Source of the DNA: Blasia pusilla
Lineage: Eukaryota > Marchantiophyta > Marchantiopsida > Blasiales
Length of the DNA stretch: 64,000 nucleotides
Assembly: GCA_050084515.1 (NCBI GenBank)
Contig: CM114275.1
Location: 14,384,001-14,448,000 of the forward strand
Direction of reading: 5' to 3'
In this document: positions 1 through 10,102 of the stretch, piece by piece
Layout: each line of letters starts with the position of its first letter
Position numbering within the stretch: the first letter of the stretch is position 1
Notes under the pieces: generated by a model
What the model saw: only the letters and a program-made list of their open reading frames with translations
Databases searched by the model: none
What the model was told of the DNA's origin: nothing
Position numbers and translations under genes: made by a program

Positions 1-574
1 AGAATATGCTTGAACATTTTCAAGGCGAGACGAAAGCAAACTATTGCACGATACTCGCAAGAGAAGCAGTAGGCGGACACAGGGGGCCCGATTGGTGTCA
101 GCCAGATCGGTGAGGTTGATAACATCCGGAATCTCTTCGGGAAGAACAACATTATTACGAGTGTGCGAAGTTGGAGTCGGCCGGATCTCTGAGCTTGGAG
201 TTGCAAGCGAGAGCTCGGAGCACTAGGAAATTCTAGACCGTCTACTTGGGAAACAGAGGCGAATTCGGGCGGGCCGTAAACTCTGTATTGACCATTTGCG
301 GACGGGTAGGAGGTTCCATACTTTACGGTCTAAGGTCATTGGCTGGACCGTCTCACCTATTATGTCTTCATTACCTTCCACCTAACATCTTTGGATACAA
401 AGATGGTTCCAATTGAAGAAGAAATCGAGCAGACAGAAAATTTTCATCCTTTGCTCTGAAAGACTCACGAGCTTGGGGATGAATGATTTTTGATTGAGGA
501 AGGGCCGCCAGATGACTGCCACAAGTGAGCTTAAAATAATTATCCATTCCAAGAAGATTCCTACGGGAGGAGAC

Positions 575-605
575 TGAGAATGAGAATGAGAATGAGAATG
601 AGAAT
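575..605. repeat. (TGAGAA)n microsatellite
   Basis: About five head-to-tail copies of the hexamer TGAGAA are visible, ending in an A+T-rich stretch. No gene is apparent in the surrounding 230-700. Confidence 0.85.
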
Positions 606-749
606 ATTTAATTTATAGTGAATAGGAAACAGATACTCTGACATGATTTTCTGAGACAAGATGAATTCGGTGGGGAGATTATCGACACAATGGATCAATT
701 CGTAACACATTCAATTGTGTTGCAATATGTTACCGGATTTGGGAAGCGG

Positions 750-1465
750 AGGGTTGCGCATCACTTGGAACCCGTCGGAGTCTGGTAACTCGAAATTACC
801 GAAGCTTACGAAGCCTGCAACCCGTCGGCATCGGACGGGTTGTACGCTTCTGCTAAACATTGTCGAAGCGAGCAACCCGTCGCTCTCCAACAACTTGCAG
901 GGATACCGCTCCTTCTTGCTCGAAGATGCCGGAGGCGTGCAAACCGTCTGTTCCCGGCGAGTTCGCGGGTGCCTCGCCTTTGAGCCCAAAACGGCGAGGC
1001 GTGCAACCCGTCGCCGTCCAACGGGTTGCGCAAAGCGTCGCCTTGTGGTGCGGCTAGCCGGACTCCGGCGACTTGCACGGGAAGCCATCGTTCCTAACCC
1101 TTGATGAGGGAAGCATGCAGCGAGTCTCAGCGGATTGCCCAAAATACGCCCGTTCGTCCCAAACACGGCGGAGGCGCGCAACATGTCGGTCTCCGGCGGC
1201 TTGCGCTGGTACCTCGCGTTGTTTTCGAAGGCGACGGGCGCTCGGCCGTCGGTCTCCGCCGGGTTGCTCGCGCACATGGCGGCGTTCGCAGGATGGCGGA
1301 GGCGCGCAACATGTCGGTCTCGGCGGGTTGCGCGGGTACCTCGCGTTCTTTTCGAAAAGGCGAGCGGGCGCTCAACCCGTCGGGCTCCGGCGGGTTGCTC
1401 GCGCCGCGTGGCGGCGTACCAGGATGGCGGGCGCGCAACTGTCGGACTCCGATGGGTTGCAATTT
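750..1465. repeat. Upstream palindromic GC-rich array (array A)
   Basis: A G+C-rich stretch in which variants of GCAACCCGTCGG...CCGACGGGTTGC recur roughly every 50-90 bp, about ten times. The units are imperfect inverted repeats. The spacers are also related, for example CGCGCAACATGTCGGTCTC and GGTACCTCGCGTT each recur. The array stops about 80 bp before a TATA box. Long open frames on both strands across it (for example 711-1523, minus) are products of the G+C-rich repetition and carry no recognisable domain. Confidence 0.8.
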
Positions 1466-1545
1466 TCACGCCGGACTTCCGTAACATTCGACGCGTCGCC
1501 GTCGAAAGGGCAGCGGGACCCAACGGTCACCAACGGCTAGAAAAG

Positions 1546-1554
1546 TATAAATAG
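1546..1554 (+). promoter_or_regulatory. TATA box of methyltransferase-like gene
   Basis: TATAAATAG lies in a G+C-rich context just downstream of the palindrome array and about 280 bp before the first plausible ATG (1824). The position fits a core promoter for the plus-strand gene that follows. The C+T-rich stretch at 1570-1620 would be 5' UTR. This is inferred from consensus and position only. Confidence 0.5.
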
Positions 1555-1823
1555 GGCGAAGTCGCTCATTTCCGGTTTCTCATTTTGCGATCTTCATTCC
1601 TCACTCCTCACTCTCCAGCCGATTCTTGATCGAATCTGAAGGGCATTTCATGCGGCGACACATCGCGAGTCGATAGGGAGGAGCGAGGCGAGGCAGTTCG
1701 ACCGGCGATATCGGGACGGTCGAGCTGACCATCAAGGCGAGCGAGCTCCCATCTCGACATCAGCAAAGCGAAGTGATCAAGGGATTAAATCGTGGACATA
1801 GGCGGAGGCATTTCCGGCAAAAA

Positions 1824-2438
1824 TGACGAGGAAAAAAAACACAAGCCAACAAGTCCGGAGCTTCACTCCCAAGTCCATTAGGACTCTGCGTCGACTTCTC
1901 TGCGCCTCGTTCGGCGAATGAAATTAGGCGGCAGGAAATCGAGGAGCGGGAAAGGGAAGCGGAGATGCACAACCAAGTGCTTTGGTGAGGCGTGTTCAAG
2001 CGGCGCTAGATAAGCGAGCGAAGAGGCCGAGGCGTCGCAGGCCTTGAAGAAAAGGATCGCCGGCGAAAAAGAGAAAAAAAGCGTCGGGCCGTCGGTGAGA
2101 GAGGCGGAATTGGCTAAAGCGAGGCGGGAAAAAGCGATAGCCATTGGCGATAGCCCAGCCCGTCCAACCGCAAGTGTTGAGATGCGGAAATGTCCCCACG
2201 AAGTCCGGGGACACAATCAACATAGTGGAAACAACACTAGTTCAAATCGATGGCAGCGAGGTCATGAGGACCGCCGGCGTGGAGATGGTGGACATGGCGG
2301 AAGAAGCCGGAGAGCTATCATTCGACTCCAAGCCCGGCGGAGGACATCGACCTCTATCGGATCGGCGAGTTCCCGGTCGATTTGCAGCCCTGTCTCGAGC
2401 AAGTTAGCAAGTCAAGAAACCGACTCCATTTTCGGCGG
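1824..2438 (+). pseudogene. Methyltransferase-like gene, copy 1: 5' charged segment
   Basis: From the ATG at 1824 (MTRKKNTSQQVRSFTPKS) the coding sense moves between frames. It passes through a Glu/Arg-rich, coiled-coil-like stretch (EIRRQEIEEREREAEMHN, near 1925-1975), a Lys-rich stretch (2040-2130) and an acidic stretch ending before a good 5' splice site (GTAAGAGAG) at 2439. I do not recognise a domain. The codon-like composition and the splice site suggest a former exon; the frame changes suggest decay or assembly indels. It appears to be the N-terminal, low-complexity part of the gene that ends at 7118. Confidence 0.4.
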
Positions 2439-2520
2439 GTAAGAGAGGTTAGGTTTTTAATTATGTGAATTGCAATTCATTGGGATTTCGGTGTAGCTTA
2501 TTCCTCTTGTCCGGTTCGAC

Positions 2521-2983
2521 GGTGGTAAAGTAGATGGCACTCATGGAGGGCCACAACGCCGAGGATTCCACTCTGCCGATTAAGGACAATGGAATATGTC
2601 GAAAATCTGATCGAGCGAGGACATCAAAGCTAAAACAATCGGTGGCGGCGACATCCCTCGTGGACAGTTTTCCTCCCTTCTATGTTCAGCCTTACGGCGA
2701 GCATGGAACCCAAGCTCAGTTACCGAGGAGGACTTGGAAAATCTCGACACATTTTGGAGGATGCGAGACCAGGACTTGAAGGCAAGTTGAGGCACGGAAT
2801 TCAGCTGGATGAGGAATGCATTTCTTCATCTGGGATGGAAATCACGGAGTTCATGGCGTGGACCAAGTTTGCGGAGGAGCGCCCCAACTCATTGGAGGCA
2901 CATTTCTGCGTGAAGGCGGTGGTCCTTCACCCATACCCTCATCACATGGCGGCGGTGGAGATGGCAATGCATGCCATGAACAC
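2521..2983 (+). pseudogene. Methyltransferase-like gene, copy 1: second exon
   Basis: Protein-like sequence in shifting frames. The clearest part is 2682-2983, ending in PYPHHMAAVEMAMHAMNT immediately before a consensus donor (GTAAGT at 2984). No known domain is recognised. The intron that follows is filled with the palindrome repeat. The acceptor side of this exon is not clear; an intron of about 90 bp from 2439 is likely. Confidence 0.4.
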
Positions 2984-4126
2984 GTAAGTATCTTTAACAC
3001 TTTCGCAACTTCGTCGGACTCGGCGAGTTGCTCGATTGATGAATGGGTTAGGTTTGTTTGGCGAAAGCAACTTCGTCGGACTCGGCGGGTTGCTAGGCGC
3101 ATGGTTTTCGGATGTTTTTAAGATTGACACTCGTCGGACTCGGCGACTTGTTTGATGGAACATAGATTTAACTAGTTTTGGCCCAAAGCAAACCGCCGAG
3201 TCGGCGGGTTGCTCGACGAGCCGCCTTGTGAGGTTGTTTTTAAGAATGCAACTCGTCGGACTCCGGCGGGTTGATTACAATCTGCACATCAAACTCAACC
3301 CGTCGAGAAATTACATGGGTTCCTGCACCCGTCGGACTCAAGTTTAGAAGGTTTTGCCCAACAAGCTAAATGATGCAACCCGTCGAGTCCGACGGGTTGC
3401 ATTCAGATTTGCTAATGCCAGGTAAGTTTTGGACTCCGAAATCAGCCCGGATGTTTTTAAGATTGGACTCGTCGGACTCGGCGGTTGTATGATTGAACAA
3501 GATTTAACTAGTTTTGGCCCCAAAAAGCAAACCGTCGGTCCGGCGGGTTGCTCGATAAGCCGCCTTGGGTTGTTTTTAAAATGCAACTCGTCGGACTCGA
3601 CGAGTTGCTCAGATAACTGCAAGTTTAGAAGGTTTTGCCCCAAAGCAACTGTCGAGTCCGACGGGTTGCTTGAGCAAATCAACCCGTCGGACTCCGGCGG
3701 GTTGATATGGGGGAGTCCAAGCAACCGTCGGACTCCGGCGGGTTCTTTAAAAAAAACCTTCATCACTAGAGCAACTTCGGAGTCGAAGTTGCATTCTTAA
3801 AAACAACCTCACAAGCGACCTATCAGCACTCGGACTCGGTTTGCTTTGGGCCAAAACTAGTTAAATCTATGTTCAATCATACAAGTCGCCGGAGTCCGAC
3901 GAGTTGCAATCTTAAAAAACATCCAAAAGCGTGATCCAAAGAACCCGTCGAGTCCGACGAGTTGCTTACCTGGCATTAGCAAATCTGAATGCAACCCGTC
4001 GGACTCCGACGGGTTGCATCATTTAGCTTGTTGCTAGAATCCGACCTGAAGTGCGTGACGATCCGTCGAGTCCGACGGGTTGCAGAACCCATGTAATTTC
4101 TGGACGGGTTGAGTTTGGATGTGCAG
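2984..4126 (+). repeat. Intron with palindromes and a large foldback (array B)
   Basis: The donor GTAAGT (2984) and acceptor TGTGCAG (ends 4126) bound a region made of about 20 GTCGGACTC/CCGACGGGTTGC modules. The module at 3991-4017 is a perfect 13+1+13 palindrome. At a larger scale 3359-3428 is the near-exact reverse complement of 3966-4033, and the inversion continues inward (TAACTAGTTTTGG near 3508, CCAAAACTAGTTA near 3853). The segment 3110-3250 is a direct copy of 3450-3600. The transcript could fold into a long hairpin made of smaller hairpins. Confidence 0.8.
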
Positions 4127-5715
4127 GATTGTATCGGAGGGGAATGTCACCCACCATTGGATCGGATCTGCGATCGGGTGAGGAAGGTGCTACGACGCAC
4201 CGGGGAGAGTACATGGGGTTCTTGGCGATGCCCTCGTCAATCAGATGCTTGCAAAGGGTGCTCAATTAAGAAGAAAACTTGGGCAAACAAGTTTATTTCT
4301 CAAGATGTAGCCGTAACCATCCTTTGCTGGTCGAAAATACAGGCCGCGAAGAAAAGCGCTGCACTGGAGCTGGAGCCGAGGGAGAAGGTATCTGCGTCTG
4401 AGCGCGCCAAATTCATCAAGCTCTTTGATCTGCTGCAATGAAATACACGGCGAGCAAGATGCGATACATCAAGCATTCTCAACCCCGAACTTGGTCCGGA
4501 GTTCTACAAGGAGCTCAAGGCGATTATCAAGCGTCAGCGGAAGAGGGATGAAGATCCGCATGGTCGGATTGGGGAGAAAGTGTCGCTGGATCGCGTGCAT
4601 CGTTTTGCGTTATCCGGGATTAGCGAGTTCAGGAGGATACGATTGATGAAAATCAGTCTCGAGGGCTCAAGAGGCCCAGAAGAGGGCGGCACACCATCCT
4701 CGGGTGTGTCCGATCCAGTGATCTCGCATTGGCTACGCGAATGGTCGTTCTGGGACGCGTTGCGGGTAATCGGGAAGTCCGTGCTGGACGGTGTGCAAGC
4801 GGAGCTCGAGAAGATTAGAGCCCATTTCGCGGAAGCAAACCTTGAAAGTTCGGAGATTACGAGGTTTGGCTCGGCGACATCGGGACAAGCCAACCAAGAA
4901 CCCTGGATTCAAGACCATGTTCAAGGTTTGCGTCCTCCCTCGAAGCGAGCTTGCGAAGAAGTAGAGGGTAACAAAGCGGGATCAAGCGAAGAAGAAGCGA
5001 GATCTACTGAGAGAGCGGCCGATAATTTTCGACTAAAAGCGCCCAACGGATGGTATTCGGGTACCTCGCCGTCGTGTAAACGCAGTGCGTGGGGAAAATT
5101 ACCGGTAGCCTTGAAATTGTGGGCCGCGCGGATGCGAGACATTCTCCATGTACGGCGTGGAGATGGGTCGACACATGTCGGATTGGGAGGTGAAGAATTG
5201 CCCCATTTGGCTTGACTTCAACGACCCTGAAGACATCACGGATAAGGACTTACGAGTGCTTCATGATGCGGTGGCCTTAGGACAAGGCGACATCCCCAAT
5301 TTCGTCGGCTTGAAGACTTCTTGGAGGAGATCGAAGAAGCAGGCCACGAGGCAAGTGAGTTGGCTTCAAGGTCGGACAGACCAAAGACAAATCCACAGCG
5401 GGTCTCAAAGGCAAAGCGAGGGAGGAAAAATTCAGAGGCCGAGACTTCCCAAAGAGAGCCTGAAGATGAGAGGCGAGGCGGAATTGTCCGGACGAGTAGG
5501 GGAGAGAGGTCGGACCAGGTCCTCGGCGAAGAAAACGCCACGAGAATCGAGGTCATAGAAACCCCGACAAGCCGTCCCAGACTAGGGAGAAGCGAGCGAG
5601 AGGTGCGGGTTGTCCCAAGGAGAATACACCCATCATCCTTGGGAAGACATAGACAAACAACGACCGGACAAGCGTCCTCCTTGATTCACCTCTTTCTTTG
5701 GATGAGTTGAAACGA
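4127..5715 (+). pseudogene. Methyltransferase-like gene, copy 1: central region
   Basis: The longest readable part of the gene, in at least four frame blocks: 4127-4441 (ends KFIKLFDLLQ), 4438-4474 (MKYTASKMRYIK), 4478-5215 (starts LNPELGPEFYKELK), then 5148-5310 and 5321-5710. Small indels join the blocks. The region is rich in charged residues, with helical stretches (LDGVQAELEKIRAHFAEA) and a Ser/Arg/Glu-rich disordered tail (5380-5700). I recognise no named domain. It lies directly upstream of the methyltransferase-like module and is probably the N-terminal arm of the same protein. Confidence 0.45.
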
Positions 5716-5749
5716 CTTGATTCTCAGCGTCGACAAGCGCCATCGAAAA

Positions 5750-6116
5750 ATTGACAACGCTGGGGACGGAAGCTTCAACGAAACGGGCACGCTGCCTGGA
5801 CGGTGAATGGAGTGGTGGAAGAGGTTGCGGTGGATCTCTTGATCGCCGATCTGCCCTCGGTGTTGCGACTTTGGGGCGAAAATCCGGCGGACGAGGTACC
5901 TGAGTGGAATCTGCGCTCACTTATGACCAGTGCACTTTTGTTCTCCTTTGCACACGCCTACGAGTGGCAGGGGCTGCTTCTTGGTGTTGATTTGGAGGGA
6001 GCGAGGGCGAGCTCTTCAACCTCCAGTCGTCAAGAGGTCGCTAAAGTGGAGGACCGGCACAATCATGGATCATAAAAAACGAGTACCCACTCCGATCCGC
6101 AACGAGTCAGATTCGG
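5750..6116 (+). pseudogene. Beta-class methyltransferase-like domain, motif IV half (copy 1)
   Basis: The stretch EEVAVDLLIADLPSVLRLWG aligns in kind with motif IV of N4-cytosine/N6-adenine amino-methyltransferases (hydrophobic strand, then D-P-P-Y/F), but here the tetrad is D-L-P-S. A Phe/Ala-rich helix and a strand follow, as in these enzymes. The minus-strand copy at 10802-11245 is clearly homologous (EEVAVDLLIPDLPSRLRLWA) and ends at the same splice position; here the donor GTAAGG is at 6117. A frame change near 5980 separates LLGVDLEG from the continuation. Activity is doubtful because the motif is altered. Confidence 0.55.
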
Positions 6117-6629
6117 GTAAGGCTCAATTCCTGTACAATAATTTCAATTATCTTATAATGATGTGTAGAATGAGAGTCGATCAGGTTTTTTTTTTCCGTG
6201 AGCAACCCGTCGGAAGCGCGACGGGTTCTTTGGCTTAGAGCGACCCATGCTCGGTGAGAGCAACCGTCGGTTTCCAACGGGTTGCATCTTTCCCCATCTA
6301 GAGGAAAACGCGGTGTACGCAACCCGTCGGAAACCGGCGGGTTGCGATTGATTTTGTTTTTGGATGCAACCCGTCTAATAGCGACGGGTTGCTCTCAGCG
6401 AGCATGGGCTGGTCTAGGCGATAACCGTCGCCTTCCGGACGGGTTGCATCCGAAAACCAAAATCAACTTGGAAAACCCAAAAGCAACTGCAACCCGTCGG
6501 GTTCCGATGGGTGGGTCCGGGACAAAACAACCCGTCGGACTCCGACAGGTTGATCCAAAGTTAGTTATTGAAAATCTTCTCAAGGCGACTTCTTTAGTTT
6601 TCGACATTGTTTCGTCTTTGATTTCTGAG
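6117..6629 (+). repeat. Intron with palindrome array (array C), copy 1
   Basis: The intron runs from GTAAGG (6117) to an AG at 6629 and contains about seven palindrome modules between 6190 and 6560. A larger inverted repeat encloses several of them: CCATGCTCGGTGAGAGCAACC near 6244 and GGTTGCTCTCAGCGAGCATGG near 6386. The same intron position in copy 2 carries its own array of the same core. Confidence 0.75.
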
Positions 6630-7118
6630 ATGGACCACTCCTCGTGTCTTTGCCGTTCGCCCGAGCACAATTTCAGTGTTCAAGATCCAGGATCCATGCT
6701 GAGATGGGTACAGCTTAGATAGTTTGTACAATTCCTCCCCGGGAAGTTACATGCAAGACAGTACCCCGCTTCTGGGAGAAAGGGAAAAGTCGCCAGCCCT
6801 GATGCAAACGCTCATCGAGCTCTGCTCAAGGCCGGGTGACTTGGTGTTTGACTTAGTGGGCCTTTCAGGGGCAAGTATCGAGGCGCTGGCGAGTGGCAGA
6901 ACATTCTCTCGCCTCGAGGAAGGCAGCTGTTTGACCTTTGCAAGGAGGCAAAGCGCGAATCTGAAAGGCTCGTTGGGGCGTACAACTCTCCACCAAAGCC
7001 GAGAGCTCGGTTCGAGCCACCCTTGGTAGTGAATCCATCGTCACTTCCAACGATTCCCAAAATCGGGAGGGCAAGGCCGAAAGTGATTTTGCAAGAGCTC
7101 TCGGACGATGACGAGTGA
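6630..7118 (+). pseudogene. Beta-class methyltransferase-like domain, motif I half and C-terminus (copy 1)
   Basis: The segment reads GEREKSPALMQTLIELCSRP, then GDLVFDLVGLSGASIEA. This fits the pattern of beta-class amino-methyltransferases in which a P-x-x-L-x-x-x-L-I helix precedes motif I (D-P-F-x-G-S-G-T); here motif I is D-L-V-G-L-S-G-A. After one frame change it continues FDLCKEAKRESERLVGAY and ends IPKIGRARPKVILQELSDDDE before the stop at 7116-7118. Motif IV before motif I is the beta order. The C-terminal tail is almost the same in copy 2, so it was under constraint in the ancestor. Confidence 0.55.
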
Positions 7119-7339
7119 GTTCAAAGAACTCAACAACCCAGCTTGACTGCAGCGTTTGGAGTAGGGAGTTTTTTGATAATTTGGCAAAAGATTTCATAGA
7201 ATAGATCAAATGTCTGATTCGAGCTTTTTTCGGATGATATAAAGCAGAAGATTTTTTCGATCGATGGTGGTGCTTGTAAATGTTTGGTGATCATTTTGTC
7301 TTTTCGAATGTGATCGTCTATGTACTCCATGGTCTTCTA

Positions 7340-7500
7340 CTTTGCAACCCGTCGGATTTCTCCTGCTTGAAATTTTCACTTTATGACCACTGCAACCCGT
7401 ATGATTTCTCCTCCTTGCAACTTTTCGCTTTTTGACCATTGGACCCTTTTTACCACCTCCAGGCAACTTTGTGTGATTCCGACGGGTTGCCTGATCGGAC
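7340..7500. repeat. Decayed palindrome modules downstream of copy 1
   Basis: Partial modules (GCAACCCGTCGGATTTCTCC, GCAACCCGTATGATTTCTCC, ATTCCGACGGGTTGCC) recur at about 50-bp spacing. They show that the repeat also lies beyond the gene's stop codon. Confidence 0.6.
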
Positions 7501-7658
7501 TCTTCGGATCGTGCGATCTGGCGGGCTTCTTCCTTGGCACCTTCCCTCAACTCGTAAAAGCGGCGTAGGCTTCTTTTCTTCTCTCAGACTTGTTGGATTC
7601 CTTCTACCGGCGGTTGCCATAGTGGTATTACCGGGGGCGGAGCGGATATTGATCTTGG

Positions 7659-7871
7659 ATGGGTGTCACATTGCGAGGCGTACAAGGTATCTTGCCGAGG
7701 AAGGCGGTGGGACTCGAGACAGTTACATGGGACCGTTATGGTGTACCTAGGGGGGCCAAGGCTCGGTCGCCAACATTTTCGATCCCCGTCTACAACCGGC
7801 CGGAGGAACCACTTGAATCCCAAGACATTCCTTTGTATCATCACCGAGGAGAGTTAGGAGTAAATTTTTAG
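7659..7871 (+). other. Unidentified 70-codon open frame
   Basis: An ATG-initiated frame that reads as ordinary protein (ends RPEEPLESQDIPLYHHRGEL then GVNF). No domain is recognised. It could be a stray exon or 3' part of another repeat. It has no visible partner in copy 2 of the methyltransferase-like gene. Confidence 0.2.
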
Positions 7872-9002
7872 ATGACGAGGTGAAGAAATCATAGACTAGG
7901 TTCAATGTACATTTCGAGGTTCCTTCGGAGGTAATAAAGGCGAGATTTTTGAACCCATAATGGTGTTTGTAAAAGTTTTCTGGAATATGTTTTTGGACTT
8001 GTGGAGGTGGTGCAAGAGAAAGGCCAGAAGAGTCTCTCCAAGAACAAGTCAAGAAGATTGTACAAGGTGATAATGCAGCCAAGTCACTCCATTGACCTCA
8101 AGCCTAGAGGAGACAAGGGAGATGGTGTAGGCACTAGGGAGTCTCAGGGTATCCAATGAAGGAGATAGAGTGCTTGATTCTTTGTTGTAGAGGAGGGTTT
8201 GAACCAAGGGGTGGATCTGATTGTTAGGGCCAAGAAATGAAGAATAAGGGTCTAAGAAGAGGTCAATGGAGGCTGAGCTCAAATGCTTGGACTCTTGTGG
8301 GCTAGAAGATTCCTCATGGAAGCCTAGAGGACCTCATTTGAAGGCCATAAAGCTTGAGAATCCAAGGGAGAGATCTATGGAGTTGAGAGGATCCAAGGAG
8401 TGATTTGGAAGATTTGTGCAGGTGGAGCTAAGTGGAGGTGTGGCGAGGGCGGGGCTCGAACCAGATTGAGAAGAAGCAAGCATGGGAAGAATATAGAGGT
8501 AGATCTCACCTTCAAGCATGTCCAAGAGCAGTCGAGCCTATGCCATCAATGTTGCTCAAGAGGCTTTAGTTAGGGCGGGTTGAAGTAGATGAGGTAGAAA
8601 TTTCAGGCAAAAGTAGATGCCTTGGAGTAGATGCTTAGGGTTGGCATCCGGGTGGTCCTCCAACAAAAATACCAAGGGCACTGCTTTTTGTTGACCGAGA
8701 TGAGGAGATGTTAAGAAACTTAGGCTCACATGGAGGGTGATGGAAAAATGTTTGTAGTGGTCTTATGATGTCTACTTTTTTTTCGCCCCAAGGAAAAAGG
8801 AGGTTTTTTTAGGGCCAAATGTGGACCACTACCTACTCTCTTCTAAAGATTTCATGGATTTGAAAGCAAACAAAAATTTCAAATATGTCATAAAGTTTTG
8901 AAGAGAGGAGGCGGATTTGGCCCTTTTTTTTTAAGAGAGACTCTCCTCTCTTCCTCTCTTCCTCTCCTCTCTTACTCTCTCCTGCCAGAATACCAGCCCC
9001 CC
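7872..9002. other. Non-coding stretch with pyrimidine tract
   Basis: No convincing gene. Purine-rich text (GAGGATCCAAGG, AAGCCTAGAGG) recurs between 8100 and 8450 without a clear unit. A CTCTTCC-rich pyrimidine tract lies at 8938-8993, just before the reverse transcriptase fragment that follows. Confidence 0.5.
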
Positions 9003-9200
9003 CTATTAATTGGCAGACAAAGTCCGATAGGTATGCCATGCCCATCCTTGAGGAGATATTTGATGCTATTGGGCATGCAAAGGTCTTCAGTTTGTTAGAT
9101 CTCCGAGCCGGATACCATCAGTTGTCTATCAAATTGGAGGATAGGCAAAAGACGGCATTTTGGGGCATCGATCCTCATGGGAAGGATTGTTTGTACCGGA
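9003..9200 (+). mobile_element. Gypsy reverse transcriptase fragment
   Basis: About 60 codons (MPILEEIFDAIGHAKVFSLL then DLRAGYHQLSIKLEDRQKTA) match the RT palm start of the DNA-methyltransferase gypsy element at 44.5-45.3 kb almost residue for residue. The fragment ends abruptly after CLYR. It lacks the YIDD catalytic box, so it is an orphan piece of the same family. Confidence 0.8.
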
Positions 9201-9620
9201 CCATAAGCGTGAAGAGAATTGGATGCGTTAACAAATCCACTTTATTTAAAATCGTATGCAAATCGGTTATTTACATCTGATTTCCTAAACAAGAAAATAT
9301 AGTCTATGATCTCTTCAGCCTCATCATCTACAAAAATGTTCCTAAGTCTTGCGGTTCCTCTACAATAGACTTCTCATGGCTAGTCAGCAACTCCTCTACA
9401 CAGTTGTAGATTGGAATTGAGAAGGAGAGAGGATCCGAGAGCCTTGTCCCCTTAGGAACCCTGTATCTGTCCCATGTGATCCCGGATGAGTCCCAACGCC
9501 TGCCCCTACTGTTTATTTTGAAGCTTCTGCAAATGGAAACCCATTGAAATCAATATTTGGCCCTTCCCCGGGAACAACCACATCTCAACTCCAAACGCTT
9601 CAAATCCAAGGCACCAACAC

Positions 9621-10102
9621 TCACTCATCATCGTCTGATAGCTCCTCCAAAATCACATTTGGCCTCGCCCTTCCAATTTTTGGGATAACTGGTAGTGAGG
9701 ATGGCGTCACAACCAGTGGCTCCAGTGCAGGTTCCTTTACTCATCCAAGTGACTTGTAAATGCCAATCATCCTCTCATAGTCTGACTATGCCTCCCGAAA
9801 AAGTGCAAACAAGGTGTTCCTTGCCTCAAGGCAGCTCTAACACTTTCCCTAGAAAGACCGACCAAATCTAGAACCAAATCACCTAGCCTCAAATACAACT
9901 CCATCAAGGTCTGCAGGAGTGCGGGTGATTTTTCCCTCCCTCCAAGCGTAGGCACCCCTTCCTCGACCACGATTCAAGGGGGTGAATTCGGGAGGTTGTT
10001 CAGAGTGTATCCATTTGAACCTAGATCAACAGGATCCTTTACCTCAAAAACCTCGAACGTGTGCTCCGGTCTGACAAAACAATAAACGTAGGAGTATTTG
10101 AT
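9621..10102 (-). pseudogene. Beta-class methyltransferase-like domain, motif I half and C-terminus (copy 2)
   Basis: Reading right to left after an acceptor CAG at 10103-10105: VYCFVRPEHTFEVFEVKDP, then GGREKSPALLQTLMELYLRL, GDLVLDLVGLSRESV, and after a frame change IPKIGRARPNVILEELSDDDE with the stop at 9621-9623. It matches copy 1 (6630-7118) over its whole length, though with many substitutions and at least two in-frame stops. Motif I here is D-L-V-G-L-S-R, further from the active consensus than copy 1. The 3' flank 9200-9620 shows no gene. Confidence 0.55.

Noticed and set aside
711-1523. 270-codon minus-strand open frame
   Set aside because: It crosses a G+C-rich palindrome array; frames on both strands are open and repetitive and contain no domain.
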